In this document: positions 55,406 through 64,000 of the stretch, piece after piece
How the letters are laid out: every line of letters starts with the position of its first letter
How positions within the stretch are numbered: position 1 is the first letter of the stretch
Assembly (NCBI GenBank): GCA_947069175.1
Contig: CAMTDV010000030.1
Location: forward strand, 93,305,916 to 93,369,915
Length of the DNA stretch: 64,000 bases
Reading direction: 5' to 3'
Source of the DNA: Scalesia atractyloides
Taxonomy: Eukaryota > Streptophyta > Magnoliopsida > Asterales > Asteraceae
Notes under the pieces: model-generated
Seen by the model: the letters and a program-made list of their open reading frames with translations, nothing else
What the model was told of the DNA's origin: nothing
Database searches by the model: none
Position numbers and translations under genes: made by a program

Positions 55406-56179
55406 AGAATAGCATAGCATAAGGATTATCATCCGGTCATGACTACTACCAGATGTAAAATAATATAAATGAAATAATCTCATAATAAACAATAGGCCAC
55501 TAGCTATATTTTAGGGTTGCTCTAGATATACCCCCCCCCCCTCCCATTACTAAAAGAAAAGGTACGGAGGTCATGTGGGCCCCACTCGTAAGTATGTGAG
55601 GGGAGGGGCTGCCTTTAGTAGCATCCTTTTAACCCGAATAATATATCCACCACTAAGATGATATAACATATCAGACTAATTAAGTGTGAAACTTTGATAT
55701 ACTAAGGTGAAAAATAGGATTCTAGAGTTGGCAACCATGAGGAACAATCATGTCCCCAACAATGAGGAAATAGTCACTTCCATATGGACCACACTACTAG
55801 CAAAGAGATATCATCAAAGTTATAAAGGTGCGACATTCTAAACACTAAACATGGATTTATTAGAAAATTTTAATAACCAGATAAAATTTCTTATAATTAA
55901 ATTCGCTAATGCGGTTTTAGGAGTATACTCTTCTAGCAAATTCATCAACTCACACACTGTTGTTGGTGGACATCCATATTGTTACAAAATCATTATGCAT
56001 AAGTAATTAGAAACAAAATCTAACATATCAAAGAAGCGAAATTCAGAATAAAAACAGGAACCCGCGTAAAGTGCAAGTAGACTTTTTCAACTCTAATCTC
56101 GTGAACTTAAGGCTATTTATAATTTCCAAGACCATCACTTCTAACAAACCCACTATTGCTACAACGATTAAATAGTGGT

Positions 56180-56819
56180 AATAAAGTGTGTGTTATTGAT
56201 ATAATGAAGCACTTAGCCTTGGGAGATCCAAGGCTAAGTAGTATGAATACAAAGAAGGAGTACAGGTTACAATTGAAAGGGTATAAGAGAATTACAAAGA
56301 AGTAAGCTAAATTACATAGGAGAAGTAAAATAGTGAATTGCAAGTCTAAGGTTTGAGTCTTGCATCTGAAGTGTCTTTCAAGGTCTTCATGGCTTGGTAT
56401 TTATAGGCAGCCAAGAGCCTTCCCTTATTCTTAAGCGGACCCGTGATATTTCCAGGAGAGGAAGTACGCCATGGTCCTTTCATTGCTTCAGATCTCTATT
56501 CATCTCTTCCCTACCATTTCAAATAATCATTTGACCTTCCTCCTGCTGAAAGCGATTTATTTAGAATTGTCTCCTTATGTCGTATTAATTGACTTTGTCT
56601 TTGACTTGCGAGTCTTCTGACTTGCCTCGATCTTCATGCCTTACAAGATTTGTATTGCTTGTGAGGAGATGGCTCCTCCTTATTCATTTCTAGAGATGCA
56701 TTCTTTTGTTGGCTTTGTGCTTATTCATTTGGTGACAAGGTGATGTTTCATCCTTGTCTGGTGTTGTACTACTTTATTAATTATCTCCTTCCATTATTAT
56801 TGGAGGGGAAGTGAGTTTT
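56180..56819 (-). other. LTR-like segment with perfect hairpin
   Basis: A minus-strand TATA CTATAAATAC (56396-56405 region on plus as GTATTTATAG) and a perfect 11-bp stem CTTAGCCTTGG/CCAAGGCTAAG with a 5-nt loop at 56212-56238, downstream of the TATA in sense. It looks like the R/U5 of a small LTR, but no ends, duplication or partner copy were found. Confidence 0.35.
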
Positions 56820-58230
56820 GACCCACCCTGGTCATCGCCCACTAATAATGATATCCCAACCCTTCCCAGAAACTACACCTAAATAACAACTTTCTATGTT
56901 TTTAATACAAAGAGGTTGCCACCATTTTAATCTTATAATTTTCACAAAACGATATGACCACTTTCCAAAGTGAATAAAATCCTTGAAGTCTAAATGCTTG
57001 TAATTGTTTCTTAATTGCTTAACTATCCCAATTGCATTCATTGTATATAGATCCTTCTTTGGAGCTCAAGATAATATATTAGTAATCCTCTACAGATACT
57101 TCATCAAGTGTAAAAAAAATATACAAAATCAAATGTCTTCGTCTATTAGTGAATTTCATTTGCTTGTCTTTGGTTAACATATATTGTTGATGTCTTACCG
57201 TCGAATATATTCAAACACTTTAATAATAGATGGATATAAACTAATCACTAAACACACAAGTGTTTTATGATGAGAACTTAATCGCGCATCTTCGTCTCTT
57301 GCAGGAGAAAGCTCTTGATTTAAACGAGTTCTTGTTTCAGCTTCTTTCACCTTCTCTTTTTGACTGTCTCAAACTATGTATATTTGTTTGCAAGATGCAT
57401 GCATAAACCACATTTATCAAAGTCGACACCTCTTAAAAAAACTTTATTATTTCATCATGTTTGTTTGCAAGGGTCATGAAAACTAGTTAAAGTTGGTGGA
57501 CAAAACAATGTACATAATGTGCCGACGAATTTTCTTTTATTTATTAAAGATTTCAAACCATTAAAGTTACCACCCACATTGCTTGAGCCATCATATATCC
57601 TTGACCTCTAACAAAGTGCGCTATTCGTTTTTACATTATACACTAACTAATTTCCATATTGCTCAAACCAATCATGAACAAAACTTCTTGATTTACCACT
57701 AAAAAACCGTTATATAAACTTCTTGATTTACCACTAAAAAATCGTTATATAAATTCACATCTTTTTTTTTTCGACATGGACCTCTACTCAAATATTCTTG
57801 TTTAATTTCATTTTTATTAATAAAGTGATAAGATGACGTTGATTTCTTTTCTTTTTTTTGAACCGCAATAAATGACGTGTCAACCACCATGACACCGGGT
57901 GTTGTGGCTAATGGCGACTACTCGAACGCCGCCAGCCTCTTGGCTCTCCCAGATGCGCGGAAACCCGTCTTCCACCCGCTCGAAGGCACGACAGTAGAAT
58001 CATTGGTAAAACCTCGCCTCTCATCCAAGACGAACCGCTGCCACTCATATTCGACCTTCATCTGGATCCCGCATAAAATAATGGGGAGAATGGAAGTCGA
58101 ACCTGGATCACAAGAAACACCAAGTCTTTTGCCAACCACTCCACCACTACCTCATTGACAAATGACATTGATTTCTAGTCAGGAGGGTCCTCGAAAGATC
58201 TTTCAATTCAATTTTTCGAGGAGTACTATT
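56820..58230 (-). pseudogene. hAT-type transposase gene relic (TTF ZnF / DUF4371 type)
   Basis: Right to left the frames read KSMSSYHFINKNEIKQEYL then SRGPC (TTF-type N-terminus), VNLYNDFLVVNQEV, RGQGY ... DGSSNVGGNFNGLKSL (DUF4371), HYVHCFVHQL, LNQELSPARDEDARLSSHHK, TLVCLVISLYPSIIKVFEYI, FFLHLMKYL, MNAIGIVKQL and ISFCENYKIKMV. These follow the order of the domesticated-looking hAT family often named zinc finger MYM-type 1-like in plants. Many frameshifts and stops occur, the zinc-finger end is mostly deleted, and a SINE is inserted at 57848. The ends of the transposon were not identified. Confidence 0.7.
57848..58161 (-). mobile_element. Full-length SINE with 15-bp target duplication
   Basis: 314 bp on the minus strand: A box TGGTGGAGTGGTTGG and B box GGTTCGACTTCC near the 5' end (58161 side), a GC-rich body, and the tail GGTTCAAAAAAAAGAAA. 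The flanks ATGACGTTGATTTCT (57833-57847) and ATGACATTGATTTCT (58162-58176) are a 15-bp duplication with one mismatch. It lies within the hAT relic's reading frame. The open frames across it on both strands are incidental. Confidence 0.85.
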
Positions 58231-58322
58231 TGAAGGTGAGATTTCCAACTTTCTTTTCACATATATACCGTTACATCTGCCCTTAAATTTCAAGTTCCAA
58301 CAAAACCAAAATTAATAACTTA

Positions 58323-58631
58323 GAGCATTCATAATGGATCCTTCAATTTCGTTTCGTATGAGTGTAACTTCTATATTTGTAAGAGTGATTGTAAATTGTT
58401 ATGAGTGGAGGAGAGAGAAAAAGAAAAAGTTACTGTTATCAGTAAATTTGGAGGAGATAGTGTTCACGTTTATAAAATTTTAATATTTTTTGAAAATGGT
58501 TGTGGGTGGAGGAGAGAGAAAAGATAATGATAAAAGTATAAAAATATTATTTAATTAAAAAAGAGAGAGAAAACATAATATTTTTAATGTAATTATAGAG
58601 ATGAAGTAAAAGATTTAATTCTTGAATACTC
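58323..58631. mobile_element. MITE candidate (TA-flanked)
   Basis: Ends GAGCATTCATAA and, inverted, GAGTATTCAAGAA, flanked by TA on both sides. The interior carries repeated GTGGAGGAGAGAGAAAA blocks. Typical of abundant GAGCATTC-ended plant MITEs. Confidence 0.5.
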
Positions 58632-59154
58632 TAAAATCACTAGAGTTTTAAGATTAACAATAGACCTAAACTTTAACTTCACTTGTTTACAAAATCACCG
58701 TATCATAAATCACAAATTCATCATATATTGAATTGAAAACAAAAATTTATAGAAAGTTTACCTTTAAAATCGTTGTTTTTGATTAATTGCCTTTTTTAAA
58801 TCACCTAATTTTAAAGTATTTAAATAAAATATAAAAACTTAAAACACTAATAAACTAGCGAACACTATCGAAAGCAAACGAACACGTTACAAACGTTCAC
58901 AAATATAAACGAACGAACACAACGTACCTCTGTTCATGTTCGTTCATTTAACTAAATGAACAAAACTTCTTATTCATGTTTGTTTGTTTAATAGAAGAAC
59001 AAACACAAATGAACTTTTCATCGAACGATGCCCAAACTATATGTTGATTCTACACATGTAAATTTATGTTTGGGGCATAAAGTATGAATTTTGAAAGTCC
59101 AGGGGACAGTAACAAAATTTGGTTAAATTTATCTGCTCGGCAAACCAAGCTGGT
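58632..59154. other. Anonymous DNA with GTTCGTTY/CGAACGAACA words
   Basis: 58850-59030 is dense in CGAACGAACAC and GTTCATGTTCGTTC words, a common plant repeat type. No ends were determined. Confidence 0.4.
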
Positions 59155-59559
59155 GCCCAGAGTAGAGATGGGCATAAAAACCGGTTCCGAACCCGAACCG
59201 GTAGAACCGAACTGGAACCGGTTCCAGTTCCTACCCGACATTAAGTAGAACCGGTTCCGGGTTCAAAATACCCGTTGGTTCCAACCCGGTTCCACAATTT
59301 TACCATTTGAATCGGGTAGTAACCGGTTCCTACCCGTACCCGGTTCCTACCCGTACCCGGTTTCACTAGTACCCGGTTCCATCAGTACCCGGAAATGCAG
59401 TTCTAGAAGGAACCGGTTATACCGTTAAAATGTTACCTTTGGAACCGGTTATAGCCGAAAAAGTGGAGACTAACGATAGAAAGAAACACAAAAATAACAA
59501 ACACAATAGAAAGAAACATTACACAAACTTTATTAAAACACTAAACCAAACGGGTTACG

Positions 59560-59805
59560 TCAAACATTTGAAGAACCGGTGCCGGAACCTTCTCCCGTCT
59601 CATTTTTCTTTGCCTTCGTCACTGGGCAATGCCGCTCAGTGTGTTTCTTAAGGGTTGAGTTGGCTGCGGCCTTCATAAATTTTCCGCAAGCTTTGCATCT
59701 AGCCATCTCGTGGCTGTCGGATATTAAACAGAGATCAAAATTCTTCCATATAGCTGGGTTTCTTTTCGTCTCTAAGACAGTAACAACTTCTTCGTTGCAT
59801 GCCAT
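59560..59805 (-). CDS. BED-type zinc finger ORF of the hAT element
   Basis: 81 codons from 59805. Residues ~18-60 form a BED finger: aromatic W20/F23, then C37-X2-C40 (ARCKACGKF), then H55 and H59/C60 (LKKHTERHC), the zinc ligands of hAT DNA-binding domains. The tail is Gly/Ser-rich and ends SSNV, with no transposase after it. A TATA-like TTTATATAAAC (minus) lies ~110 bp upstream near 59915. It could make a DNA-binding peptide that recognises hAT ends; whether it is expressed is unknown. Confidence 0.7.
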   Translation of the reverse strand: MACNEEVVTVLETKRNPAIWKNFDLCLISDSHEMARCKACGKFMKAAANSTLKKHTERHCPVTKAKKNETGEGSGTGSSNV

Positions 59806-59929
59806 AGGTATTTTGCAAGATCTTTGAGAAGATGATTGAGTTTGTAAGTTGATGATGGTGAGTTTGTAAGTTGATGTTGGTGAGTGTTAAGTTTTGAAAT
59901 GGTAAGTAGGGAGGGGTTTATATAAAAAA

Positions 59930-60200
59930 CCGGTTCCCAACGGTAACATTTTATAAGGAACCGGTTCTACGGTAACATTTTTATCAGGAACCGGTTCTAA
60001 CGGTAACATTTTTTATCAGGAACCGGTTCTGAACAGTAAAAGTCAGGGTTTTATTGTCAGGAACCGGTTCTTAACAGTAAAAGTCAGATTTTTCGACTGT
60101 CAGGAACCGGTTCTGAACAGTAAAAGTCAGGTTTTTTACTGTCAGGAACCGGTTCTGAACAGTAAAAAGTCGGGTTTTACTGTCAGGAACCGGTTCCACA
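59930..60200. repeat. Subterminal GGAACCGGTTC repeats
   Basis: Seven to eight units of about 35-45 bp. Each has AGGAACCGGTTC, followed by TAACGGTAACATT (first units) or TGAACAGTAAAAGTCAGG (later units). Hexamer palindromes ACCGGT dominate. Confidence 0.8.
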
Positions 60201-60407
60201 CCATACCCGGTTCCACACCATACCCGGTTCCATAATACCCGTACCCGGTTCTACACGGTTCCATATTCTTGGGTGTGAACCCGGGTAGGAACTGGACCCG
60301 ATTCCACACCATACCCGGTTCCAATGACATCCAAGCAGAACCGGTTCCGGGTTAAAACCGGTTCCGGGTAATAATAAAACCCGATTATGCCCATCTCTAG
60401 CCCAGAG

Positions 60408-60889
60408 CCTCGTCATTCTCTAGCCCAGAGCCTCGTCATTCTGTCCAATACATGGGCCCATGTATGTCATATTATTATCCAAGCAGCTGATTTTCAGTTT
60501 TGTCATTTTGCCCTCATTTTATATCATCTCCTAATTTTTTTTCACTAGAAGTTCAAAACAATATATTTTATTTTCATTTAAAAATAACTAGCTTTATCAC
60601 TCTAGTAGCGTTGCGGCGAACTTCTTTTGTCATTTAGTCTGTGTTTACATGTGTTTTGAAATCACTACAAACGTGTTACGCACAGAATCACTGACAATAA
60701 TAAAAAGAAAATGTTGGAAAAAAACAGTATAAGATAACCGACAGAAAATCAACCAAAAAAGTTTTATTGTAATGATGTTGTTCTTATGAAACCCATGGTC
60801 AGAGATGAGCAAATGGTAATGGGTACCGCTACCAAATTTCCCAAACCGAAAGATTTTAAGTACGTCAATTCGGTACTAACTTTTGGCGT
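60408..60889. other. Intergenic with a short duplication
   Basis: CTAGCCCAGAGCCTCGTCATTCT is directly repeated across the right edge of the hAT element (about 60397-60440). A GTAGCGTTGCGGCG word near 60605 resembles the Helitron-type sequence at 53655. No gene. Confidence 0.45.
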
Positions 60890-61077
60890 TCCTGGTGTAA
60901 CATTTGTATAAATCGGGTCTCCAAAACCCGCTCCGTTTTGTAATCAAATACCAAGTTATGAAATTACATTAAGTATTTATGAGTATTTTGAGTTTAAACG
61001 TTACATAATTAATATATAAACTAAACTATAAAAATTATATTTGATAAAAAGTTAAAATAAAATAAATAAAAAACATT

Positions 61078-61152
61078 TGTAGCTGACCGGACTCGAACCC
61101 GGGTCAACTGCCTCCAACAACCTATCAACCAATCCTTTAACCACTCCGCCAC
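61078..61152 (-). other. tRNA-like module M1 in LTR D copy iii
   Basis: 75 bp, the same length and layout as 218-292: A-box-like TGGCGGAGTGG, B box GGTTCGAGTCC, and pairing ends GTGGCGG/CAGCTAC. The T-arm has decayed to 3 of 5 pairs. Antisense to the LTR. Confidence 0.6.
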
Positions 61153-61988
61153 CAATTGTTTTCTGTTAACATTAGGAAAACAATTGAGGTTTATGCGCAA
61201 ACACAAATTAACGGTTAATGATATCTGAATAACGGAAATCGGTAAACCGAATCGCCAAATCAGTTTTGGTTCGTTTAGCTGTCTTATAACCGATGAATAT
61301 CGGTTTCTAATTAAGTTCAAATTGAATGAACTTCAAGTTTCGGGTTTTGAAACCGAAAGGCATTCAAACTCCAAATAATTCAGGTTCCAATCATTTATGC
61401 GATTCAGAACCGTCTCAAATACACTCCAATTCATTTTCGTCGCGTTTTCAAGTCTTTTGAGCACACAAAAAACTGTCGCCGGAATTCTCTGCAAATCTCG
61501 CCGGAAAACCGGGTTCAACACAAATCAGTAAGATTTTCCTCTATTGCTGTTTCAATCTGTTGTTAGGACTCTACTAACATTAACCCGTCACTCAAAATCA
61601 GTCACAGAAGACTTTGCTGGATTTTCTGGGTTCGCCGGAGAAATTCTGGAATTCGCCGGAAATTCGCTAGTTAACGGTAAACACATTCAATCGTGCTAAT
61701 AATCCATGTACTCTGGTTCAATTTCAAATCTAATTCTTTAATTCTGTTGTTAGACCCTCTCAGCCGAAGGTTCAAAAACAGAGTTGCCTGTTCTCGCCGG
61801 ACTCCCTGAAGAAGACGACCTGTCCGGTATTTCCTTTCCCCAAACTGTTCGGTTTGTACATTCAAACTAGTAGTCATGTTATTTAAGTAGTTAGACCATG
61901 AACCAGTTGTCTGAGTAAAAACCGGTAATCGTAGTGAAGAAGACGAATCTAAAAACGGGATAAGAGTAAATAAAATTCGGATAATTAA

Positions 61989-62062
61989 CGGGTTAGACAC
62001 ACAGTCCAGCGGTGGACTGTGTGCGAAGTTTATATACAAGTCCCGAGTTCGATCCTTACTAC
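61989..62062 (+). other. tRNA-like module M4a in LTR D copy iii
   Basis: A perfect 10-bp stem CACACAGTCC/GGACTGTGTG (61998-62007, 62014-62023) with loop AGCGGT holds the A-box-like sequence. A B box GAGTTCGATCC follows ~25 bp on. A D-arm is normally 3-4 bp, so this arm is unusually long. Confidence 0.5.
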
Positions 62063-62156
62063 ACACACACTCTGCGTAATAACATTCCTTTTTATTTATG
62101 AACTAACCGGGTTAGAGTGGGTAGTTGTTAAGTATAATATAAATCAAGAATATAAC

Positions 62157-62232
62157 CGGGTTAGACACACAGTCCAGCGGTGGACTGTGTGCAAAATAAA
62201 CTACACGTCGCGCGATCGAGTCCCGTCACAAG
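62157..62232 (+). other. tRNA-like module M4b in LTR D copy iii
   Basis: Repeats the first 35 bp of M4a exactly (stem 62166-62175 and 62182-62191) 168 bp further on, but its second half differs, with a degenerate B box GCGATCGAGTCCCG. Confidence 0.45.
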
Positions 62233-62334
62233 CACCGGTTCAATGAGATTAAAACGTTTTGCAAAATAAAGGAATTTTCGGTAAATTCGAATAAGTGTAT
62301 AAATATAATTAAAACTGGATTTCTAACGGATTAG

Positions 62335-62405
62335 TCACGTAGCTCAGTTGGTAGAGCTACGTGCGCGTGAACGGAAGGTCACCGGTTCGAATCCCGCTTG
62401 GCGCA
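62335..62405 (+). other. tRNA-like module M5 in LTR D copy iii
   Basis: TAGCTCAGTTGGTAGAGC is a textbook A box/D-arm of class I tRNAs, again extended to a perfect 10-bp stem CACGTAGCTC/GAGCTACGTG (62336-62345, 62354-62363). AGGTC then precedes the perfect B box GGTTCGAATCC (62384-62394), as in the variable loop and T-arm. No convincing anticodon or acceptor stem. Confidence 0.6.
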
Positions 62406-63542
62406 AGTATTACCGCTGACCGAACCGGTCAACGGTCAACGGTCAAACAGTAAAAAAATATTATTTTTTTTTAAATATTTATATGTTTATTTTAAATTAA
62501 AAATCAATTAAAAATACTTAAAAATAACATTTTTAAGGATAGAAAATAGCCATAAACTCACAAAAATATATCTAAAATCCCATTAAAATCTTTAATAAAA
62601 TCCATCCATTTAATATATTGTTCCCATTATTATTTAGGTTAGTGATTCCTCGTTGACTCGCTTCGTCTAAATCGTGCGCATCTCACCAACTCAAATCCAA
62701 CGCACCCAATGTGAGTGAACCCTTCAAATTCCCCGTTTTAATCACGTTTTTGGGGTGTATAATGTGTCTTGTTCATTTACATATTATAACTAAGTTATTG
62801 TGCATATATCATATCATGACATGTGTGTTAGTTGTTGCTGTTAAGTAGTTATTATTGTTTGCAAATTATTATTTCAGTACATGCAATTGCCGAGGCCGTA
62901 GCTCCCCACCCATCGAGGTTGAGTTTGATCCCCATTTTATTATGCGGTTGATCAGGGCGTGCCCGCACGATCGGCTCCGTTTGATTGAGCCTTGAGCGCA
63001 CAGTTCAATTTACATTTCCAGTTCATGCAATACGATCGGCTCCGTTTGATTGAGCCTTGATCGCACAGTTCATTTATGTTAATTATTATGTGATGTTGGT
63101 ATGTTCATATATGCTATCGATTGTTAATGTATGTTATAATTGTACTGATGTTTGCCAATGTTTGATTTCATACATGTGCTCTTTTATGATTATGCACAAT
63201 ATTTTATTGATAAACTAACCATAAAATTATTATCAAATGTTTATCTATAAGGTTCACTCGCCAACTTATGTTGACCCAAAAACCTCCCATTTTTACACAT
63301 GATACAGGTGAACCAGCAGCAGCTAGGAACCCATAGGACCTGGATTAGAAGAAATAAAACGATTTAGTATTTGGATTATCATGTTTGGTTATTTTCCTTT
63401 GTAATGAATGAACATGTTTGGATGTTTGAGAAATGTAACTTTGACTTCATTTAATTATGAAACATAATAGTAAATGTCATGTGCTTGGTGATAACCCAAT
63501 TATGCCCCGACTCTTAATTCCGCTGCGGGTCGGGGTGTGACA

Positions 63543-63793
63543 TCCTGAGAAGAGCTGAGATTTCTGCTAAGAAAGAGTCTCCTGTGAATTTTCTCACGAA
63601 CCCTATGGAAGGGAGATCTACTCCGCGACCAGCGGATCTGCTCGTCTTTGGCTAGGGTAGGGGAAACATGCTTGTGTGGACCTCACGGAGGTTTTCTCTT
63701 TGGTTGGTTTAAAGGAAAACGGGTTTGTAGCTGGGCAAGCATACCTAGAAAACCAGAATCAAAGAAAGTGGATAAACACGCTAAAGCTTGCGC
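63543..63793 (+). pseudogene. Retroelement coding fragment between two LTRs
   Basis: Reads RRAEISAKKESPVNFLTNP, MEGRSTPRPADLLVFG, VGGKHACVDLTEV and, shifted, KPESKKVDKHAKACA. I recall this pattern as part of a very widespread plant retroelement protein found next to reverse transcriptase; I cannot fix the class. It is cut on the left by LTR D copy iii and on the right by copy iv. Confidence 0.5.
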
Positions 63794-64000
63794 TGTCACA
63801 CCCCGACCCGCAGCGGAAATAAGAGTCAGGGCATAATTGGGTTATCACCAAAGCACATGACATTTACTATTATGTTTCATAATTAAATGAAATCAAAGTT
63901 ACATTTCTCAAACATCCAAACATGTTCATTCAATACAAGGGAAAATAACCAAACATAATAATCCAAATACTAAATCGTTTTATTTCTTCTAATCCAGGTC
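63794..64000 (-). mobile_element. Family-D LTR, copy iv, cut by the window edge
   Basis: Plus-strand start TGTCACACCCCGACCCGC; nearly identical in inverted orientation to 63335-63542. The sense 3' end of the LTR is at 63794, and the rest lies beyond the window. Confidence 0.85.

Larger units (their letters stand above)
59163..60399 (-). mobile_element. Non-autonomous hAT element with BED finger
   Basis: 1237 bp, terminal inverted repeats TAGAGATGGGCATAA (perfect over 15 bp), flanked by the 8-bp duplication gcccagag (59155-59162 and 60400-60407), the size expected of hAT. Subterminal regions are packed with GGAACCGGTTC palindromes. The only coding part is a BED zinc finger; the transposase core and dimerisation domain are absent. 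Confidence 0.9.
60896..63542 (+). mobile_element. Solo LTR, family D, copy iii
   Basis: 2647 bp, TGTAACATTTG to CGGGGTGTGACA. tcctg stands at 60890-60894 and 63543-63547; one extra G (60895) separates the left duplication from the LTR. There is no primer-binding site after 63542, so it is a solo LTR. It holds tRNA-like modules M1 (antisense), M4a, M4b and M5 (sense) and CGCCGG-rich stretches (61480-61670). The 3' third contains a duplicated GATCGGCTCCGTTTGATTGA phrase (62969 and 63031). Confidence 0.85.

Noticed and set aside
57877..58158. Protein-coding gene on either strand
   Set aside because: The whole open stretch is a SINE bounded by a 15-bp target duplication.
60590..60625. Third Helitron end (GTAGCGTTGCGGCG)
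   Set aside because: CTAG is present but no convincing hairpin at the right distance.
1..61375. LTR-D copies i and iii as the two ends of one giant element
   Set aside because: They are in inverted orientation, copy iii has its own tcctg duplication, and several independent elements lie between them.

Overview
The window is plant nuclear DNA, AT-rich and almost entirely made of transposable elements in various stages of decay. No intact host gene was found. The gag/pol sequences, the initiator-Met primer-binding sites (TGGTATCAGAGC), the SINEs with short A-rich tails and the accessory retroelement ORFs match what I know from Asteraceae genomes (lettuce, sunflower, chrysanthemum/Tanacetum relatives). 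The assignment to that family is an inference; no species can be named.

Layout. 1-474 is a cut-off LTR (family D) on the minus strand. 475-2088 is a minus-strand retroelement ORF remnant followed by an array of an 18-bp dyad motif. 2089-9295 is a gag-only Copia-like element (E) holding a solo family-D LTR (4191-6446, duplication aaatc). 10010-12129 is a complete 2.1-kb LTR element (G; duplication cttta) coding for a CCHC knuckle and an ARID-type DNA-binding domain. 12.1-15.8 kb is low-information DNA with a SINE, a Copia gag remnant, a Helitron end and tandem repeats. 15829-31074 is a minus-strand Ty3/Gypsy element (B) with a chimeric 3' LTR, a 3.2-kb 5' LTR, and a 3088-bp solo LTR (H; duplication atcca) inserted in its reverse transcriptase. 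31085 to about 38600 is a plus-strand Gypsy element (F) lacking its 3' end, abutting a broken R2R3-MYB gene of the MIXTA-like type (about 38620-40127, minus). 41007-48568 is a complete minus-strand Gypsy element (C; duplication ttaag) that has lost its integrase core. 48.6-58.6 kb holds MITEs, SINEs, a Helitron end and a decayed hAT transposase gene split by a SINE. 59163-60399 is a non-autonomous hAT element (8-bp duplication gcccagag) with a BED zinc finger. 60896-63542 and 63794-64000 are two family-D LTRs in opposite orientation, both inserted in an older retroelement coding fragment.

The most interesting signals are inside LTRs. (1) Family-D LTRs carry several different tRNA-like modules with A- and B-box (Pol III promoter) sequences: one antisense module near the 5' end and one or more sense modules further down. 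(2) LTR H carries five tandem 36-bp units, each an 8-bp stem-loop, and the paired arms differ between units in a compensatory way; a related stem-loop lies in LTR B. (3) The dyad CAAGTTCG-NN-CGAACTTG occurs roughly 30-40 times in two otherwise unrelated retroelement types, including just upstream of their TATA boxes and in their leaders. (4) Element G puts an ARID domain into a very small LTR element. All alignments and counts were done by eye.
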